Shown here piece by piece: positions 1-6,688 of a DNA stretch of 12,139 nucleotides (the stretch's first letter is position 1; each line of letters starts with the position of its first letter). The position numbers and the translations under genes were made by a program. Below the pieces are notes generated by a model. That model had not been told where the DNA came from. It saw only the letters and a program-made list of their open reading frames with translations, and did no database searches. This DNA comes from Bacillota bacterium (GTDB lineage: Bacteria; Bacillota; Bacilli; Paenibacillales; NBRC-103111), in the NCBI GenBank assembly GCA_023393235.1, contig JAEWMH010000116.1, positions 1-12,139 on the forward strand, written 5' to 3'.

Positions 1-6
1 ACCCGT

Positions 7-50
7 AGGCATGTATAATGCCTCATTATAACATAATCTTCGAAGAAGAT
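7..50. promoter_or_regulatory. AT-rich segment with opposed -10-like boxes and two small dyads
   Basis: A perfect TATAAT lies on the plus strand at 14-19 and another on the minus strand at 25-30. The plus-strand box sits inside a 6-bp inverted repeat (AGGCAT at 7-12, ATGCCT at 18-23). A second hairpin follows: ATCTTC at 36-41, loop GAA, GAAGAT at 45-50. A plus-strand transcript starting near 26 would give dinB a leader of about 175 nt. Any plus-strand -35 lies outside the window, and the minus-strand box has no good -35, so promoter activity is uncertain. Confidence 0.3.
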
Positions 51-90
51 GAGATATGTATAAAAAAATCCTATAGGAATGGAGGGGACT

Positions 91-114
91 AGGACGTGTT
101 TGCAAACACGCCCT
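91..114. promoter_or_regulatory. 24-bp dyad upstream of the dinB promoter, possible operator
   Basis: The core CGTGTTTGCAAACACG at 95-110 is a perfect 16-bp palindrome. Pairing continues outwards through one mismatch (94/111) to AGG at 91-93 and CCT at 112-114. The centre lies about 20 bp upstream of the proposed dinB -35. It does not match the Firmicutes LexA box (CGAAC-N4-GTTCG type), so it may bind another dimeric regulator. No T-run follows, so it is not an intrinsic terminator. Confidence 0.45.
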
Positions 115-122
115 GAGGCTTC

Positions 123-151
123 TTGACCTCTTACCCAGGCAACGGTATGCT
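123..151 (+). promoter_or_regulatory. Sigma-A-type promoter of dinB
   Basis: TTGACC at 123-128, a 17-bp spacer, and TATGCT at 146-151 form a near-consensus vegetative promoter. Initiation near 158 would give a 5' leader of about 45 nt ending in the GGGAGGTG ribosome binding site at 187-193. No SOS box is visible around it. Confidence 0.6.
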
Positions 152-201
152 GAATATAAAAGGGCAGCGGCCCAAAAATCAAGACCGGGAGGTGCACAGC
201 A

Positions 202-1506
202 ATGCCCAAAGCGGATGCGGAATCCCATTATCCCAAAAACGGCAGAGTTGTCCTCCATATCGACATGAACGCCTTTTACTGCTCGGTGCATGAAGCAGTA
301 GAGCCGGAGAAATACAAGGGAAAGCCCTGTGCGGTGGCGGGAAGCGTGGAGCTGCGGCGGGGGATAGTGGTCACCTCCTCCTATGCAGCCAGAGGGAGGG
401 GAGTACGGACCGGGATGCAGGTTCGGGAGGCCTTGCGGCTCTGTCCGGAGCTGTTGTTAATCTCGCCGGACTTTCACCTGTACCGCCAATTTTCCCGGCG
501 TTTCCTGAACATTGCTTACAGCTATTCGCCGCAGCTGGAGACCATGTCCATCGACGAGTGTTTTCTGGACATTACCGGTTCCAAGCAGTTCGGGACCCCC
601 GTCCAAATTGCGGAGGAGCTGCAGGGGAGAATCCGGACGGAGCTTGGGCTGCCCTGTTCCATCGGCATCGCCCCCAACAAGCTTTTGGCCAAGATGGGAT
701 CGGATATGAAAAAGCCAAACGGCATTACCATTCTGCGGAAGCGGGATGTGCCGTCGCTTTTGTGGGACAAACCCTGCTCGTATATGTATGGCATTGGCAG
801 CCGGACGGGGGAGAAGCTCGGCAAGCTGGGCATCCGCACCATCGGGGAGCTGGCCCATGCGGAGGAGAGTTTTCTGACCGCCCAATTCGGCATTGTGGGA
901 TCCTGGCTGAAGGCTGCCGCCAACGGCGAGGATGAAACTCCGGTGAATCCGGAGCAGGAGGCCAGCAAGTCCATCGGCCATACGACCACTCTGCCCAAGG
1001 ATTTCACGGACGAGCTGGATATCCGGCGTGTGTTTCTGAATTTGGCCGATCAGGTGTGCCGCCGGATGAGAAAGCAGCATCTCATGTCCTCCACGGTGCA
1101 AATTACCATCCGCAATCCCAGCATGAAAACCATCACCCGTTCGGTGACGCTGGATGCCCCCACGGAGGATGCGGACACCGTGTTCGAAACGGCCTGCAAA
1201 CTTTTCCAGCGGCATTGGCAAAAAGGCCAGCCCGTGCGCCTATTGGGCATTACTCTGCAGAATCTGGTGGACAAGTCGGAGGCCGCGGTACAGCTGGATC
1301 TTTTCGACTATAACAGGCAGCCCAAGAAGGAGGAATTGAACCGGATAATGGATAAGCTCCGGGACCGTTTCGGCGAAAGCGCCATTCTCACCGCAGGTAT
1401 GCTGGGTGATGATCCCTCGGCTCTAATCCGCAATCACAAGATCCGGGGAACCTCTCTGCAGACCGACCATTTGAAGGAAAAAGATTTTTTTGGGGAGTCC
1501 CAATAA
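202..1506 (+). CDS. dinB: DNA polymerase IV (Y-family translesion polymerase)
   Basis: Low-fidelity, lesion-bypassing DNA polymerase that acts at stalled replication forks in the cytoplasm. The 434-residue product has the Y-family order. The palm begins with HIDMNAFYCSV (metal ligand Asp21) and continues with SIDECFLD (Asp118, Glu119). The fingers carry the SYAARGRGVRTGM block. The thumb has the helix-hairpin-helix-like YGIGSRTGEKLGKLGIRTIGEL, followed by the little-finger domain. Near the C-terminus QLDLF (364-368) is a typical beta-clamp binding pentapeptide, followed by about 65 residues. ATG 202 follows GGGAGGTG at 187-193 and sits the usual short distance before the first catalytic motif. 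The gene appears monocistronic; no convincing terminator was seen before the ferredoxin promoter. Bacilli carry two dinB paralogues (PolY1, PolY2), and I cannot say which this corresponds to. Family assignment is near certain. Confidence 0.96.
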   Translation: MPKADAESHYPKNGRVVLHIDMNAFYCSVHEAVEPEKYKGKPCAVAGSVELRRGIVVTSSYAARGRGVRTGMQVREALRLCPELLLISPDFHLYRQFSRRFLNIAYSYSPQLETMSIDECFLDITGSKQFGTPVQIAEELQGRIRTELGLPCSIGIAPNKLLAKMGSDMKKPNGITILRKRDVPSLLWDKPCSYMYGIGSRTGEKLGKLGIRTIGELAHAEESFLTAQFGIVGSWLKAAANGEDETPVNPEQEASKSIGHTTTLPKDFTDELDIRRVFLNLADQVCRRMRKQHLMSSTVQITIRNPSMKTITRSVTLDAPTEDADTVFETACKLFQRHWQKGQPVRLLGITLQNLVDKSEAAVQLDLFDYNRQPKKEELNRIMDKLRDRFGESAILTAGMLGDDPSALIRNHKIRGTSLQTDHLKEKDFFGESQ

Positions 1507-1547
1507 CAGAGGAACGCCATAGACTGTAACAGAGTCGCCATCTTTAT

Positions 1548-1576
1548 TTGAACTTTGTATGAATTTATATTATAGT
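1548..1576 (+). promoter_or_regulatory. Sigma-A-type promoter of the ferredoxin gene
   Basis: TTGAAC at 1548-1553, a 17-bp spacer and TATAGT at 1571-1576, with AT-rich flanks. Initiation near 1583 leaves a leader of about 30 nt containing the GAGGAGGA ribosome binding site at 1597-1604. With the terminator at 1866-1895 this makes a complete single-gene unit. Confidence 0.65.
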
Positions 1577-1612
1577 TCTTATTGAGGATGACTTTTGAGG
1601 AGGAAGATACAG

Positions 1613-1849
1613 ATGGCCAAGTATACTTGGGTAGACAAAGAAACTTGTATTGCATGCGGCGCATGCGGCGCAACAGCCCCCGACATTTATGATTATGACG
1701 ATGATGGACTGGCTGAAGTTATTTATGAAGGCGACGGCAACAAAGGCGTAACCGAAATTCCGGAGGATCTCTACGACGATCTCCAAGACGCTCAAGACGG
1801 TTGCCCGACAGATTCCATCAAGGTTGCAGAAGCAGCTTTCAATAAATAA
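1613..1849 (+). CDS. fer: 4Fe-4S ferredoxin, Bacillus type
   Basis: Small acidic cytoplasmic electron carrier with a single [4Fe-4S] cluster. The 78-residue product has CIACGACG near the N-terminus (Cys12, Cys15, Cys18) and the fourth ligand in CPTDSI (Cys64). The opening MAKYT and the downstream APDIYDYDDDG closely resemble the Bacillus subtilis Fer protein. Acidic residues are abundant, as expected for docking to redox partners. ATG 1613 is chosen over an in-frame TTG at 1595 because GAGGAGGA at 1597-1604 sits 8 nt before it. The gene has its own promoter and terminator. It lies about 110 bp upstream of a locus encoding two radical SAM enzymes that need low-potential electrons; whether this ferredoxin serves them is conjecture, since the gene is common in Bacillales. 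Confidence 0.95.
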   Translation: MAKYTWVDKETCIACGACGATAPDIYDYDDDGLAEVIYEGDGNKGVTEIPEDLYDDLQDAQDGCPTDSIKVAEAAFNK

Positions 1850-1865
1850 TTCATCCCTCAGAAGA

Positions 1866-1895
1866 AGCTGCCGGTATATATCCGGCGGCTTTTTT
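1866..1895 (+). terminator. Intrinsic terminator after fer
   Basis: AGCTGCCGG at 1866-1874 pairs over 9 bp (one G-U) with CCGGCGGCT at 1882-1890 across a 7-nt loop. The terminal T is followed by five more (1891-1895). It separates fer from the STM4015-family gene. Confidence 0.85.
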
Positions 1896-1915
1896 AGTTT
1901 TTCTGCCCCAAAACA

Positions 1916-1924
1916 TGGTAAACT
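1916..1924 (+). promoter_or_regulatory. Possible extended -10 element before the STM4015-family gene
   Basis: TGGTAAACT has the TGn extension and a fair -10 (TAAACT at 1919-1924). No good -35 lies 16-18 bp upstream. It is the best candidate in the 66 bases between the fer terminator and the next start codon; read-through from fer is the alternative. Confidence 0.25.
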
Positions 1925-1961
1925 TGTCATGAACGTTTGAGGCCCTAAAGGAGGAATGAAA

Positions 1962-2801
1962 ATGTCCGAGGTTAAACTGGCGGTGGCGTATGAGGATTAC
2001 GAAAACGGCGTCGAGATGAAGCAGCTCATTGAGGAACTGGCGGCGAAGCCGGAGAGCAAGGAGCTGGAAAGCCTGATCATTGGCGATTGGGGCGGCTCGT
2101 ATGAGAATGACTCCAGTGCCGTCGTGAAAGCGCTGGTGCAGGAGAAGGATGCTTTTCCCAAACTGCGGAAGCTGTTTATCGGAGACATGGATTCGGAGGA
2201 GTGTGAGGTGTCCTGGATCATGCATTCGGATCTGTCTCCGATCTTCACGGCATTTCCAGAGCTGACTTCCTTGACCATTCAGGGAAGCACAGACCTGAGC
2301 CTGAAGCCTGCCCGCCATGAGAAGCTGGAGGAGCTGGTTATCATTTGCGGTGGCCTGGGCAAGAGTGTGCTGGACAGCATTGCCCATGCTCATTTTCCCC
2401 GCCTCAAAAAGCTGGAGCTGTATCTGGGCGTGGATAATTACGGCTTCGACGGTACCCTGGAGGATGTACTCCCGGTGGCCAAACCCGGACTTTTCCCCGA
2501 GCTTACATACCTGGGACTGAAGGATAGTGAAATCCAGGATGAGATTGCCATCGCGCTGGCCGACGCGCCGATTCTGGACCAGCTGCACACCTTGGATCTG
2601 TCCATGGGAACCTTGACCGATGCCGGGGCGGAAGCGTTATTGAACAGCGAGCGGGTGAAGAAGCTGCGCCATCTGGATTTGAGCCATCATTTTATGTCGG
2701 AAAAGATGATCAAACGCTGGAAGCAATCCGGACTGCCTGCGGACATCAGCGATGCCCAGGATGAGGATGACGAATACCGGTACCCGGCGCTGACGGAGTA
2801 G
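1962..2801 (+). CDS. STM4015-family leucine-rich-repeat protein
   Basis: Soluble 279-residue protein of the family NCBI names after Salmonella STM4015; no biochemical function is known to me. From about residue 66 it carries irregular leucine-rich units: LRKLFIGDM, LTSLTIQGS, LEELVIICGG, LKKLELYLGV, LTYLGLKDSEI, LHTLDLSMGTLTDAGAEAL and LRHLDLSHHFM. This pattern suits a short ribonuclease-inhibitor-like solenoid for protein binding. There is no signal peptide or membrane segment, and the tail is acidic (DAQDEDDE). Two ATGs are in frame at 1956 and 1962; AAAGGAGG at 1947-1954 leaves only 1 nt before the first but 7 nt before the second, so 1962 is preferred. It opens the STM4015-4014-4013 block, with one base before the next gene, so co-translation is likely. 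A scaffold or partner-recruiting role for the enzymes is inference. Confidence 0.85.
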   Translation: MSEVKLAVAYEDYENGVEMKQLIEELAAKPESKELESLIIGDWGGSYENDSSAVVKALVQEKDAFPKLRKLFIGDMDSEECEVSWIMHSDLSPIFTAFPELTSLTIQGSTDLSLKPARHEKLEELVIICGGLGKSVLDSIAHAHFPRLKKLELYLGVDNYGFDGTLEDVLPVAKPGLFPELTYLGLKDSEIQDEIAIALADAPILDQLHTLDLSMGTLTDAGAEALLNSERVKKLRHLDLSHHFMSEKMIKRWKQSGLPADISDAQDEDDEYRYPALTE

Positions 2802-2802
2802 G

Positions 2803-4068
2803 ATGGGGCAGCTGATTCTGATTGGCAATCCCGGCAACCGCCGGACGGAAGGGCTGCAGGAGGCACGGCGGCAGCTGGGGCTGGAGCCGGCACGGGTGAT
2901 CCCGTATCTGGATTTGCTCCAGGGGACAGCTACTTTGGAAGAGGCGTGCCTGCGCTTTGGCCTTCCGGCGGATGCTGTTCCCATGCTGCGGTTAGATGCT
3001 CCCGGCGAAGACTTCCAGGTGGAGCGTCTGTTAATCGCCCTAGGGGCTCCGGATGCTCCGGTTGAGCAGCAGGACGAGCGCCTGCTGGCTTACGGGACCA
3101 TTCCCGATCCCCATCCGCTGGACGAGGAAGAGGCGCTTTCCATCCGTGAGGAGGCGGGGCGGCTGTACCATCCCGCCCAGTGGTTCCGCGGATATATGCG
3201 GTTGTTGGGGCGGCTGGAGCGGGAAGCGGAGAAGCTGTGGCCTATCCCGTTCTGGTCGAATGCTCCCTCCGATATTGCCGCCATGTTCGATAAACGGGTT
3301 ACCTGCCGGATTCTCTCCGGAGCCGGAATTCCCGTGCCGAAGCCGCTGGCTCCGCCTGCGGAGCTTCCGGACTATGAAACTCTGCGCGAAACGATGCTCC
3401 AGAAGGGGAAACACCGGGTTTTTGTGAAGCTGGCTTCCGGCTCGGGGGCATGCGGGGTTGTGGCGTACCAGGTGAACCCGCGGACAGGGGGGGAGGTGGC
3501 TGTTACCACCCTGGGAGTGGAGCAGCACCTGACCCGCCCGCCGGTGTATTACAACGCCATCAAGCCATTCCGCTATACGGAACCGAAGCTTATCCGGCTG
3601 CTGCTGAACTGGCTGCTGACCCACGGGGCGCATGTGGAGGAGTGGATAACCAAGGCCACGTATCAGGGCAGGGCTTTTGATGTCCGCCAACTGGTGGTGG
3701 ACGGGCAGGCCTGCCACAGTATTGCGAGACTAAGCCGGACGCCCATTACCAACCTTCATTTGAGAAGCGAGCGGAAGAGTCTGGAGGAGCTGGGCCTATC
3801 GGAGGAAATCAGGCGGGAAGCGGGAGAATGTGCGGAACGGGCACTGTCTTTATTTCCGCGCGCACTGGTTGCAGGCGTGGATGTATTGCTGCGGCATGGC
3901 ACCTATGCTCCCGTTATTGGGGAGCTGAATCCCTTCGGCGATCTGTTGTACCGGGTTGACTATCAAGGTTACGGCACCTACGCTTGGGAAATGAAACGCC
4001 TCCCGGATTACCACACCTGGAAGGGGCGCTGCTTTGCGGGAGGAGCTGCAGGAGTCACAGCACAATGA
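2803..4068 (+). CDS. STM4014-family ATP-grasp-like protein
   Basis: A 421-residue protein matching the STM4014 family. The second half looks like an ATP-grasp domain, the fold of RimK and glutathione synthetase ligases that activate a carboxylate as an acyl phosphate. VFVKLASGSGACGV (206-219, Lys209) resembles the ATP-binding lysine and glycine loop. HVEEWI (277-282) resembles the adenine hinge. FDVRQLVVDG (292-301) is the usual core strand. AGVDVLL and IGELNPFGDL (Asp360, Glu374, Asn376) fit the Mg2+ ligands. The N-terminus (LILIGNPGNRR) looks like a Rossmann-type strand and loop. It begins one base after the upstream stop with only a weak GGAG, suggesting translational coupling, and its TGA overlaps the next ATG (ATGA). 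Substrates are unknown; ligation of an amino acid or small acid is inference from fold. Confidence 0.85.
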   Translation: MGQLILIGNPGNRRTEGLQEARRQLGLEPARVIPYLDLLQGTATLEEACLRFGLPADAVPMLRLDAPGEDFQVERLLIALGAPDAPVEQQDERLLAYGTIPDPHPLDEEEALSIREEAGRLYHPAQWFRGYMRLLGRLEREAEKLWPIPFWSNAPSDIAAMFDKRVTCRILSGAGIPVPKPLAPPAELPDYETLRETMLQKGKHRVFVKLASGSGACGVVAYQVNPRTGGEVAVTTLGVEQHLTRPPVYYNAIKPFRYTEPKLIRLLLNWLLTHGAHVEEWITKATYQGRAFDVRQLVVDGQACHSIARLSRTPITNLHLRSERKSLEELGLSEEIRREAGECAERALSLFPRALVAGVDVLLRHGTYAPVIGELNPFGDLLYRVDYQGYGTYAWEMKRLPDYHTWKGRCFAGGAAGVTAQ

Positions 4069-4856
4069 CGGATATGAACCGGATCGTGGGCGACTACGAT
4101 ATTCTAATGATTACCTTGGACACCCTCCGTTACGACGTGGCGGTGCTGGAGGAAGCCAATTGTCCCAACCTGTGCGGCGGCGGCCATTGGGAAAAACGGC
4201 ATTCGCCGGGGAGCTTCACCTATGCGGCTCACCATGCTTTTTTCGGGGGATTTCTGCCGACACCCGTCACCACAGACAAGGCAGGGCCTGAACACATCAG
4301 ATTGTTTCATTCCAAAAACACCGGCAAACCCACCCATCCCCACACCTGGCTGTTTGATACGCCGGATATTGTTTCAGGCCTGGCAGGAGAGGGGTATAAA
4401 ACCGTCTGTATCGGCGGAGTGATTTTTTTCACGAAAAAAGTGCCGTTAGCGCGTGTGCTGCCTGGGTATTTCCAGAAAAGCTACTGGCGCATGAGCTTTG
4501 GCGTGACCAATCCGCGCTCCACGGAGCATCAGGTGGATCATGCGTTGAAGCTGCTGGGAGAGACCGGGCAGGAGGAGCGGCTTTTTCTGTTTATGAACAT
4601 TTCGGCCATTCACGGGCCTAATCATTATTTTGTTCCGGGGGCCAAGCGGGACTCGGCGGACACCCAACGGGCCGCCTTACGCTATGTGGACGGCCAGCTG
4701 GGGAGGCTGTTTGCCGCTATGCGCGGCCGGAAGCGGCCTGTTTTTTGCTTGGTCTTCTCGGATCATGGCACGGCCTATGGAGAAGACGGTTACGAAGGGC
4801 ACCGGCTTGCCCACGAGGTGGTATGGACGGTGCCGTACCGCGAGTTCATTCTTTAA
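4065..4856 (+). CDS. STM4013/SEN3800-family hydrolase, alkaline phosphatase/sulfatase fold
   Basis: A 263-residue predicted cytoplasmic metal-dependent hydrolase. LMITLDTLRYD (Asp19, Arg22) matches the first metal-binding strand of sulfatases. SFTYAAHHAFFGG (50-62) occupies the nucleophile position, with Thr52 a candidate. NISAIHGPNH (178-187) and SDHGTAYG (Asp233, His234) with GHRLAH (246, 250) supply further metal ligands. The C/S-x-P-S-R formylglycine motif of true sulfatases is absent, so phosphoester or phosphonate-like hydrolysis is as plausible as desulfation. ATG 4065 overlaps the upstream TGA; CAGGAG at 4050-4055 leaves 9 nt, and Asp19 then falls at the expected depth. An upstream in-frame ATG at 3984 would add 27 residues inside the neighbour and is rejected. 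It ends the first block of the cluster. Family confident, substrate unknown. Confidence 0.87.
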   Translation: MTDMNRIVGDYDILMITLDTLRYDVAVLEEANCPNLCGGGHWEKRHSPGSFTYAAHHAFFGGFLPTPVTTDKAGPEHIRLFHSKNTGKPTHPHTWLFDTPDIVSGLAGEGYKTVCIGGVIFFTKKVPLARVLPGYFQKSYWRMSFGVTNPRSTEHQVDHALKLLGETGQEERLFLFMNISAIHGPNHYFVPGAKRDSADTQRAALRYVDGQLGRLFAAMRGRKRPVFCLVFSDHGTAYGEDGYEGHRLAHEVVWTVPYREFIL

Positions 4857-5323
4857 GGGTGTGACGGCGGGGGCAAGTTGCCCGGCTTAGCTGGTATAGT
4901 TCCGCACTATTCCGTTTAGTGTGCGGAGGTGGTGGTTTGCGGGTCTAGACGCTAAGGGAACTCAGAAGCGCTTAGCGGCTGAAAAGGCGGCTATTTGAAT
5001 TGTAACGGAATTCAGCGTCTCTTAGCGCACACTTTGCAGCCTTTTTGGTCCGGATAAGTACGCTAAGGGTCTCAAAGTTCCGTTAGCGAGCGAAGATGGT
5101 GGATTTCGACGGCTAAGAGCCTCGAAGTTCCGTTAGCGCGCGGAGATGGTGGATTTCAGCGGCAAGAGCCTCGAAGTTCCGTTAGCGCGTCGAGAGAGCA
5201 AGTTTCGGCTTCTAGGAACCGTTTGGTCCGATTGCGTTTAAAGGTGGCGAATTCCGGCCTGAAAGAAGCGGTTGGCCCCGGTGGTCCAGGTTATAAGGCT
5301 TCCATAGAAAGGAGGACGTTCCC
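4857..5323. other. 467-bp non-coding gap holding palindromic repeats
   Basis: No convincing gene occurs here. The stretch splits the cluster into two gene blocks. It contains a bulged hairpin (CCGCACTA at 4902-4909 with GTGCGG at 4921-4926), the repeats described at 4950-5208, and a ribosome binding site (AAAGGAGG, 5308-5315) for the next gene. A weak promoter-like pair (TTGGCC at 5272-5277, TATAAG at 5292-5297) has only 14 bp spacing. No intrinsic terminator follows the stop at 4856, so read-through is possible. I saw no small precursor-peptide gene with a good ribosome binding site. Confidence 0.6.
4950..5208. repeat. Five palindromic repeat elements, three in tandem at 49-50 bp
   Basis: Three direct units lie at 5061, 5110 and 5160. 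Each contains AAGTTCCGTTAGCG (5075, 5125, 5174; spacing 50 then 49), and the first two also share GATGGTGGATTTC. Each has a dyad core whose ends are, or derive from, CGCTAA and TTAGCG: 5061-5088, 5111-5138, and 5161-5187 with one base lost. Two more diverged 28-bp elements lie upstream: 4950-4977, with perfect CGCTAAG and CTTAGCG ends, and 5000-5027, which fits the consensus in inverse orientation. The fixed size and dyad ends suggest a dispersed intergenic palindrome (REP/MITE-like) amplified locally. Regulatory protein binding or mRNA hairpins are alternatives. Confidence 0.8.
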
Positions 5324-6688
5324 GTGTTCGAATCAACTTTTCCCGATCCGTCGGATGATGCGGCTATTGCCCGGTGGAAGGAGATGGTACGGACAGAGCC
5401 GTACCTCTCCTATTTGTACTCGTATCCCCATAAAACCGCTTACCGGGAGCTGAAGCCGGGCCTGCCTCTTGCGCAGCTGTGGGAGAAGGAACCGGCCGAA
5501 AGCTTTTTCTTATATATGCATATCCCCTTTTGCGGGGCCCGCTGCGGCTTCTGCAACTTGTTTACGCTGCCCGACAGGCAGCCGGAGCTGCACCGGCAGT
5601 ATGTGGATGCTCTGGAGCGGCAAGCCCGGCAATGGGCGTCGTTCGTGAGCCGCAAACCCTTCGCCCGTTTTGCCATTGGCGGGGGCACCCCGACGCTGCT
5701 GGCGCCGGAGCTCCTGGATAGGCTATTCAACATAGCCGAAGGGGTTATGGGCATAAATCCGGAGAAGGCATCCATCTCCGTGGAGGCTTCCCCCGATACT
5801 GTTACGCCGGAGCGATTGGATATTCTCCGCAAGCGGCGGGTAGACCGGATCAGCATGGGGGTACAAAGCTTCGTGGAGGCGGAGTCTGCGGCTATCTACC
5901 GGCCGCAAAAGCCGCTGGAGGTGGAGCGTGCGCTTGACCGGCTGAAGCGTTACGATTTCCCGGTGCTCAATCTGGATCTGATCTACGGGCTGCCCGGGCA
6001 GACAGTTCAGTCCTGGCTGTATTCCTTGGAGCGTGCGCTGGCGTTCCAGCCCGAGGAAATCTTCCTGTATCCCCTGTATACACGGGAGCATACCATCCTC
6101 AAGCCCGGAGAAAGCCGACGGGACGGCACCGATCTGCGGATGGACTGTTATCTTGCCGCCCGGGACCGGCTTGTGGCGGAGGGGTATGTCCAATCCTCCA
6201 TGCGCCGGTTTGCCAAAGCCCCGGCACATTCCGGCAAGACCGTGCTGCCCTATGGCTGCCAGGAGGAGGGTCTGGTTGGGCTGGGCTGCGGCGCCCGCTC
6301 CTATACCCGGCAGGTGCATTATGCAACCCGATATGCCGTCAGCCGGGTGGCCTCGGAACGGATTATCCGGGAGTATATCAGCGCCGACAGTTATGAAACC
6401 GCGGACTACGGCATGGTGCTGGACAGCCGGGAGGAGAAACGCCGCTACATTCTGAAGGCGGTACTGCATCAGGAAGGCTTAGCCCTACCCGCTTATGAAG
6501 AACGGTTCGGCAGCCCCGCGCTGGAGGATTGCCCGGAGCTGCAGGTGTTGGTGAAGGCGGAGTGGGCCTCTCTCTCGGATGGCATCCTCCGGCTGAATGA
6601 CGAAGGCCTTGCCCATTCCGACGCCATCGGCGACGGGCTGATCTCTACGGCTGTGCGGGAGCGGATGGAAGGATTTGTGTTCGCATGA
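5324..6688 (+). CDS. STM4012-family radical SAM protein (HemW/coproporphyrinogen oxidase-like)
   Basis: A 454-residue radical SAM enzyme. MHIPFCGARCGFCNLF carries the CX3CX2C motif (Cys70, Cys74, Cys77) that binds the [4Fe-4S] cluster and SAM. GGGTPT (119-124) is the HemN/HemW-type GGE-equivalent. The following ISVEASPDT, RISMGVQSF and LDLIYGLPGQT segments are standard for that branch, so automatic annotation may call it coproporphyrinogen III oxidase. Asn follows Cys77-Gly-Phe context where HemN has a fourth cysteine, and the N-terminal SYLYSYPHKTAYR segment is characteristic of the STM4012 family, so a heme role should not be assumed. GTG 5324 follows AAAGGAGG (5308-5315) by 8 nt. Its TGA overlaps the next ATG. 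It begins the second block after the repeats, with no clear promoter of its own. Reaction unknown. Confidence 0.88.
   Translation: MFESTFPDPSDDAAIARWKEMVRTEPYLSYLYSYPHKTAYRELKPGLPLAQLWEKEPAESFFLYMHIPFCGARCGFCNLFTLPDRQPELHRQYVDALERQARQWASFVSRKPFARFAIGGGTPTLLAPELLDRLFNIAEGVMGINPEKASISVEASPDTVTPERLDILRKRRVDRISMGVQSFVEAESAAIYRPQKPLEVERALDRLKRYDFPVLNLDLIYGLPGQTVQSWLYSLERALAFQPEEIFLYPLYTREHTILKPGESRRDGTDLRMDCYLAARDRLVAEGYVQSSMRRFAKAPAHSGKTVLPYGCQEEGLVGLGCGARSYTRQVHYATRYAVSRVASERIIREYISADSYETADYGMVLDSREEKRRYILKAVLHQEGLALPAYEERFGSPALEDCPELQVLVKAEWASLSDGILRLNDEGLAHSDAIGDGLISTAVRERMEGFVFA

Noticed and set aside
44..160. SAM (S-box) riboswitch ahead of dinB
   Set aside because: GGAGGGGACT and GGCAAC are suggestive, but the GGTGCTAATTCC-type block, the closing stem and a terminator are missing, and dinB is not a methionine gene.
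457..1221. Long open frame on the minus strand within dinB
   Set aside because: It is antisense to a full-length, motif-complete polymerase gene; the composition is the usual GC-rich shadow and no ribosome binding site or family resemblance is seen.
3984..4064. Upstream in-frame start for the STM4013-family hydrolase
   Set aside because: It adds 27 residues wholly inside the ATP-grasp gene; the ATGA overlap start at 4065 has a better ribosome binding site and fits the family N-terminus.
4084..4856. Calling the hydrolase a classical sulfatase
   Set aside because: The formylglycine motif is absent; only the superfamily fold is supported.
4871..4883. Terminator after the STM4013-family gene
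   Set aside because: GGGC/GCCC stem of only 4 bp with no following T-run.
4950..5208. CRISPR-like spacing of the repeats
   Set aside because: Only three regular units, and the sequence between cores is itself conserved between the first two rather than unique; no cas gene is nearby.
4857..5323. RiPP precursor peptide for the radical SAM enzymes
   Set aside because: No short open frame with a good ribosome binding site and plausible leader/core was seen; the gap is made of repeats.
5223..5453. 76-codon frame overlapping the start of the STM4012-family gene
   Set aside because: It overlaps the clearly coding 5' end and the ribosome binding site of the radical SAM gene in another frame, with no signals of its own.
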